A DNA stretch of 6,253 bases from assembly GCA_027310505.1 (NCBI GenBank), contig DAIDAS010000401.1, positions 1-6,253 of the forward strand. Reading direction: 5' to 3'. This document shows positions 4,812-6,253 of the stretch, in pieces. The first letter of the stretch is position 1. Each line of letters opens with the position of its first letter. The translations under genes and the position numbers were made by a program. The notes under the pieces are model-generated. The model worked only from the letters and a program-made list of their open reading frames with translations, had not been told where the DNA came from and made no database searches. The DNA comes from a bacterium (lineage in GTDB: Bacteria; Pseudomonadota; Gammaproteobacteria; Burkholderiales; Methylophilaceae).

Positions 4812-4822
4812 TGCTTTGAATA

Positions 4823-5596
4823 ATGGAAGCACAAAGCGAGAAAAAGATGGTCTGGATGGTGTCAGGCAACAAAGGGGGTGTAGGCAAATCCCTTTTTTGC
4901 CTGGCATTGGCATCTGCTCTCGAACTTGAGGGCAGAAAATACGCTGTTCTTGATGGTGACGGTCGGACCGGTGATGTTTACGCAACGTTTCTTCGCAAGT
5001 GCCCAGCGCGTTTGGCTGACTTTCGGGAGCTGCGTCCTGAATCTCATTATTGCCCGCAAGATGAAGTGTATGAGCGGATGGTCCATCAGTTGTTGAAAAC
5101 AAGCGAGCACCTAATTATCAACACGCCGGATGGGGCAGATAACATCCTACAAAAGTGGTTTGATATGACGTTGAAGCACACAGAGTCCTGTGGCTATCAA
5201 TTCAAGTTGATGTATCTGATGTCTGATCGGCCAGACGGCTTAGATCTCCTGCCAGAGCTGGCAGATCGTTTCGGCTATTTATTCCCAATTAGAAATCTGT
5301 ATTTTGGGCGACCTGAGATATTCGATGGTTTCAACAGATTCCATGCCCACAGATTTCATAATGTGGTGGATTTCCCGGTGCTTCGAAGCGAAGAGGTCCG
5401 CATGCTTTTTGATCTAAGGACCTACCCTACTGAAATGATGACGCTAAAAAAGGTCACACCAGGCTCAGACAGGAAAGTCTTTGCATCCCCCTCTCTCTCA
5501 AGAGCACGGCTGCATCGCTGGCAATACGCGGTTAATGATGTGCTTTGCCCGATTATTGACGGCGAGGAAATTGCAAACGTAAAAGCTTTTGAGTGA
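4823..5596 (+). CDS. MinD/ParA-type P-loop ATPase (second of two)
   Basis: A 257-residue ATPase beginning 11 bases after the first one ends. ATG 4823 lacks a good Shine-Dalgarno, as does the alternative in-frame ATG 4847 (Met9), so coupling to the first gene is likely and the start is uncertain. Residues 10-23 contain the deviant Walker A SGNKGGVGKS (signature Lys17, P-loop Lys22); AVLDGDGRTGDVYATF (41-56) is the A' motif. The Walker B position reads LIINTPDGADN with Asn100 where Asp is expected. LMYLMSDRPDGLDLLPELADRFG resembles the strand and helix after the switch II region. Outside the nucleotide-binding motifs similarity to the first ATPase looks low, so they are ancient paralogs or separately acquired partners. 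A heterodimer is an attractive but untested idea. The stop overlaps the next start (TGATG). Confidence 0.82.
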   Translation: MEAQSEKKMVWMVSGNKGGVGKSLFCLALASALELEGRKYAVLDGDGRTGDVYATFLRKCPARLADFRELRPESHYCPQDEVYERMVHQLLKTSEHLIINTPDGADNILQKWFDMTLKHTESCGYQFKLMYLMSDRPDGLDLLPELADRFGYLFPIRNLYFGRPEIFDGFNRFHAHRFHNVVDFPVLRSEEVRMLFDLRTYPTEMMTLKKVTPGSDRKVFASPSLSRARLHRWQYAVNDVLCPIIDGEEIANVKAFE

Positions 5597-5847
5597 TGAG
5601 TATTTTTATGCACAATGACGTGCTTTCACATTTCTGGCTTAGGCATCCTGGGAAATCGGCGTTTCATGCATACGTTGATTTGTCTGATGGTACGCCTTCT
5701 TTGTGTGGAAGAAGCCCCGCGATTACTACCCTCGACAAGATGGATGTCCCCGGTGATCGTTCTGCATGCTGCCTCCATTGCTTCACGCGATTGTACAAAT
5801 TCGATCCAAATATCACCCCTGGTCCCTCTAAAAGATTAAGGAAGTAA
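5596..5847 (+). CDS. Small protein with a His-Cys-Cys-Cys zinc-binding-like pattern
   Basis: An 83-residue protein. ATG 5596 overlaps the ATPase stop as TGATG and is preferred for coupling; GTG 5593 and ATG 5608 are in-frame alternatives, none with a strong ribosome-binding site. The recognisable part is FHAYVDL ... PSLCGR ... CCLHC, giving His24, Cys37, Cys59 and Cys62 (plus Cys58), a plausible single zinc site of the 'HA...LCG...CxxC' type seen in small actinobacterial and plasmid zinc-ribbon-like proteins. The C-terminus is basic (SKRLRK), which could contact nucleic acid. I do not know a function. Tight packing between the second ATPase and the TraM-like gene argues that it belongs to the same pathway. 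Confidence 0.65.
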   Translation: MSIFMHNDVLSHFWLRHPGKSAFHAYVDLSDGTPSLCGRSPAITTLDKMDVPGDRSACCLHCFTRLYKFDPNITPGPSKRLRK

Positions 5848-5849
5848 TC

Positions 5850-6233
5850 ATGAGTGTGGCAAAAAGCATTGCGGAACTATTGGGCCGCCCACTAACTGCA
5901 GAAGAAGCGCTTGGCTTAGCCAACTTTCAGGGTCGCTATGACATAGACGATGATGATCCATTAGCCATTGTTCTGGCGCTTGTGGGCGCCAATACTGTGC
6001 TGATCAATTCAATGCCCACTCTTTTGCAGCAAAAGGCAGATGAAACCATTGATCTGCATCGCCGGACGTTGATGGATCAGTCAACCATCATTGCCAAAGA
6101 GCTTATTGCCACTCTGTCAAAGAACATCCAACATGAAAATACAAGCATAAAGATTCGTGGAACCTATGCCATTGTTGGGGCGATCGTAGGGAGTTTTCTT
6201 ACCACGTTATTTTTCTGGTCTTTGCATCATTAA
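5850..6233 (+). CDS. TraM-like, C-terminally membrane-anchored protein
   Basis: A 127-residue protein whose ATG has AAGGA (5838-5842) seven bases upstream and lies two bases after the preceding stop. The N-terminus is a short helix (SIAELLGRPLTAEEALGLA), followed by RYDIDDDDPLAIVLALVGANTVLI. This resembles the 'GRDDPILI' block of TraM from the RP4 Tra1 region, a 145-residue protein that also ends in a transmembrane helix. Residues about 55-100 are predicted long amphipathic helix, possibly coiled coil, and 104-124 are a single hydrophobic membrane segment rich in Gly, Ile and Phe, ending WSLHH. With no signal peptide the bulk should face the cytoplasm. In IncP plasmids traL and traM are neighbours in the relaxosome-side transfer operon, and the same order is seen here. 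Sequence similarity is modest, so the name is a resemblance, not a firm assignment. Confidence 0.6.
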   Translation: MSVAKSIAELLGRPLTAEEALGLANFQGRYDIDDDDPLAIVLALVGANTVLINSMPTLLQQKADETIDLHRRTLMDQSTIIAKELIATLSKNIQHENTSIKIRGTYAIVGAIVGSFLTTLFFWSLHH

Positions 6234-6235
6234 GT

Positions 6236-6253
6236 AAGGGATGACTTGTATGC
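6236..6253 (+). other. Ribosome-binding site and first codon of a further gene
   Basis: AAGGG at 6236-6240 is followed nine bases later by ATG 6250-6252, with the window ending one base after. The earlier ATG at 6241 directly abuts the Shine-Dalgarno and is too close to use it. The operon therefore probably continues beyond the window; nothing can be said of the product. Confidence 0.4.

Noticed and set aside
4131..5102. Long open frames on the minus strand within the two ATPase genes (and similar ones within 2049-2925)
   Set aside because: They lie antisense to strongly supported genes, lack ribosome-binding sites and recognisable motifs, and their translations look like shadows of the + strand coding sequence.
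1..6253. CRISPR arrays, insertion sequences, tRNA or rRNA genes
   Set aside because: No regularly spaced repeats, transposase motifs with terminal inverted repeats, or cloverleaf-forming sequences were seen on either strand.

Overview
All convincing genes in this window lie on the + strand. It reads as part of a proteobacterial plasmid or integrative conjugative element rather than a core chromosomal region. The basis is a StbD/RelE-type stability module, a solitary adenine methyltransferase, an XF1762-type acetyltransferase-like tail, small phage/plasmid hypothetical proteins, and an operon of ParA-like ATPases ending in a TraM-like membrane protein. There are no rRNA, tRNA, CRISPR or insertion-sequence features. 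The host genus cannot be named; base composition is intermediate, and Shine-Dalgarno sites and lipobox are of ordinary Gram-negative type.

Layout. (1) Bases 1-684: the 3' end of an XF1762-family gene is stop-start coupled to a small HTH regulator. A sigma70-like promoter with a hairpin at the predicted mRNA 5' end then precedes a 56-residue lipoprotein. (2) Bases 792-3185: a papain-like/C39-like cysteine-protease-fold protein, a 25-codon ORF, an unrecognised 230-residue protein, an N6-adenine methyltransferase with a C-terminal winged-helix-like segment, and a small phage/plasmid-type protein. A strong intrinsic terminator (3196-3243) closes this block. (3) Bases 3270-3874: a self-contained toxin-antitoxin cassette with its own extended -10 promoter, a cluster of small palindromes, a Phd/YefM (StbD-like) antitoxin and an overlapping RelE/StbE toxin with the E. 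coli RelE active-site residues. (4) Bases 3875-4028: a very AT-rich spacer (26 G/C in the 110 bases 3901-4010) with a perfect 7-bp-arm palindrome and repeated ATGTA motifs. (5) Bases 4029-6253: two consecutive MinD/ParA-type ATPases, a small protein with a His-Cys-Cys-Cys zinc-like pattern, a TraM-like C-terminally anchored membrane protein, and the ribosome-binding site of a further gene.

How the genes may work together (inference). Block 5 resembles the traL-traM arrangement of IncP-type conjugation regions, with the ATPase duplicated and no ParB beside it. Blocks 1-3 look like accessory cargo of the kind found near the leading or stability region: modification, possible anti-host functions, an envelope lipoprotein and an addiction module. 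The most unusual signals are that both ATPases lack the usual Walker B aspartate and that an iteron/centromere-like site precedes them. Also notable are two genes without Shine-Dalgarno sites whose starts sit against a promoter or palindrome.
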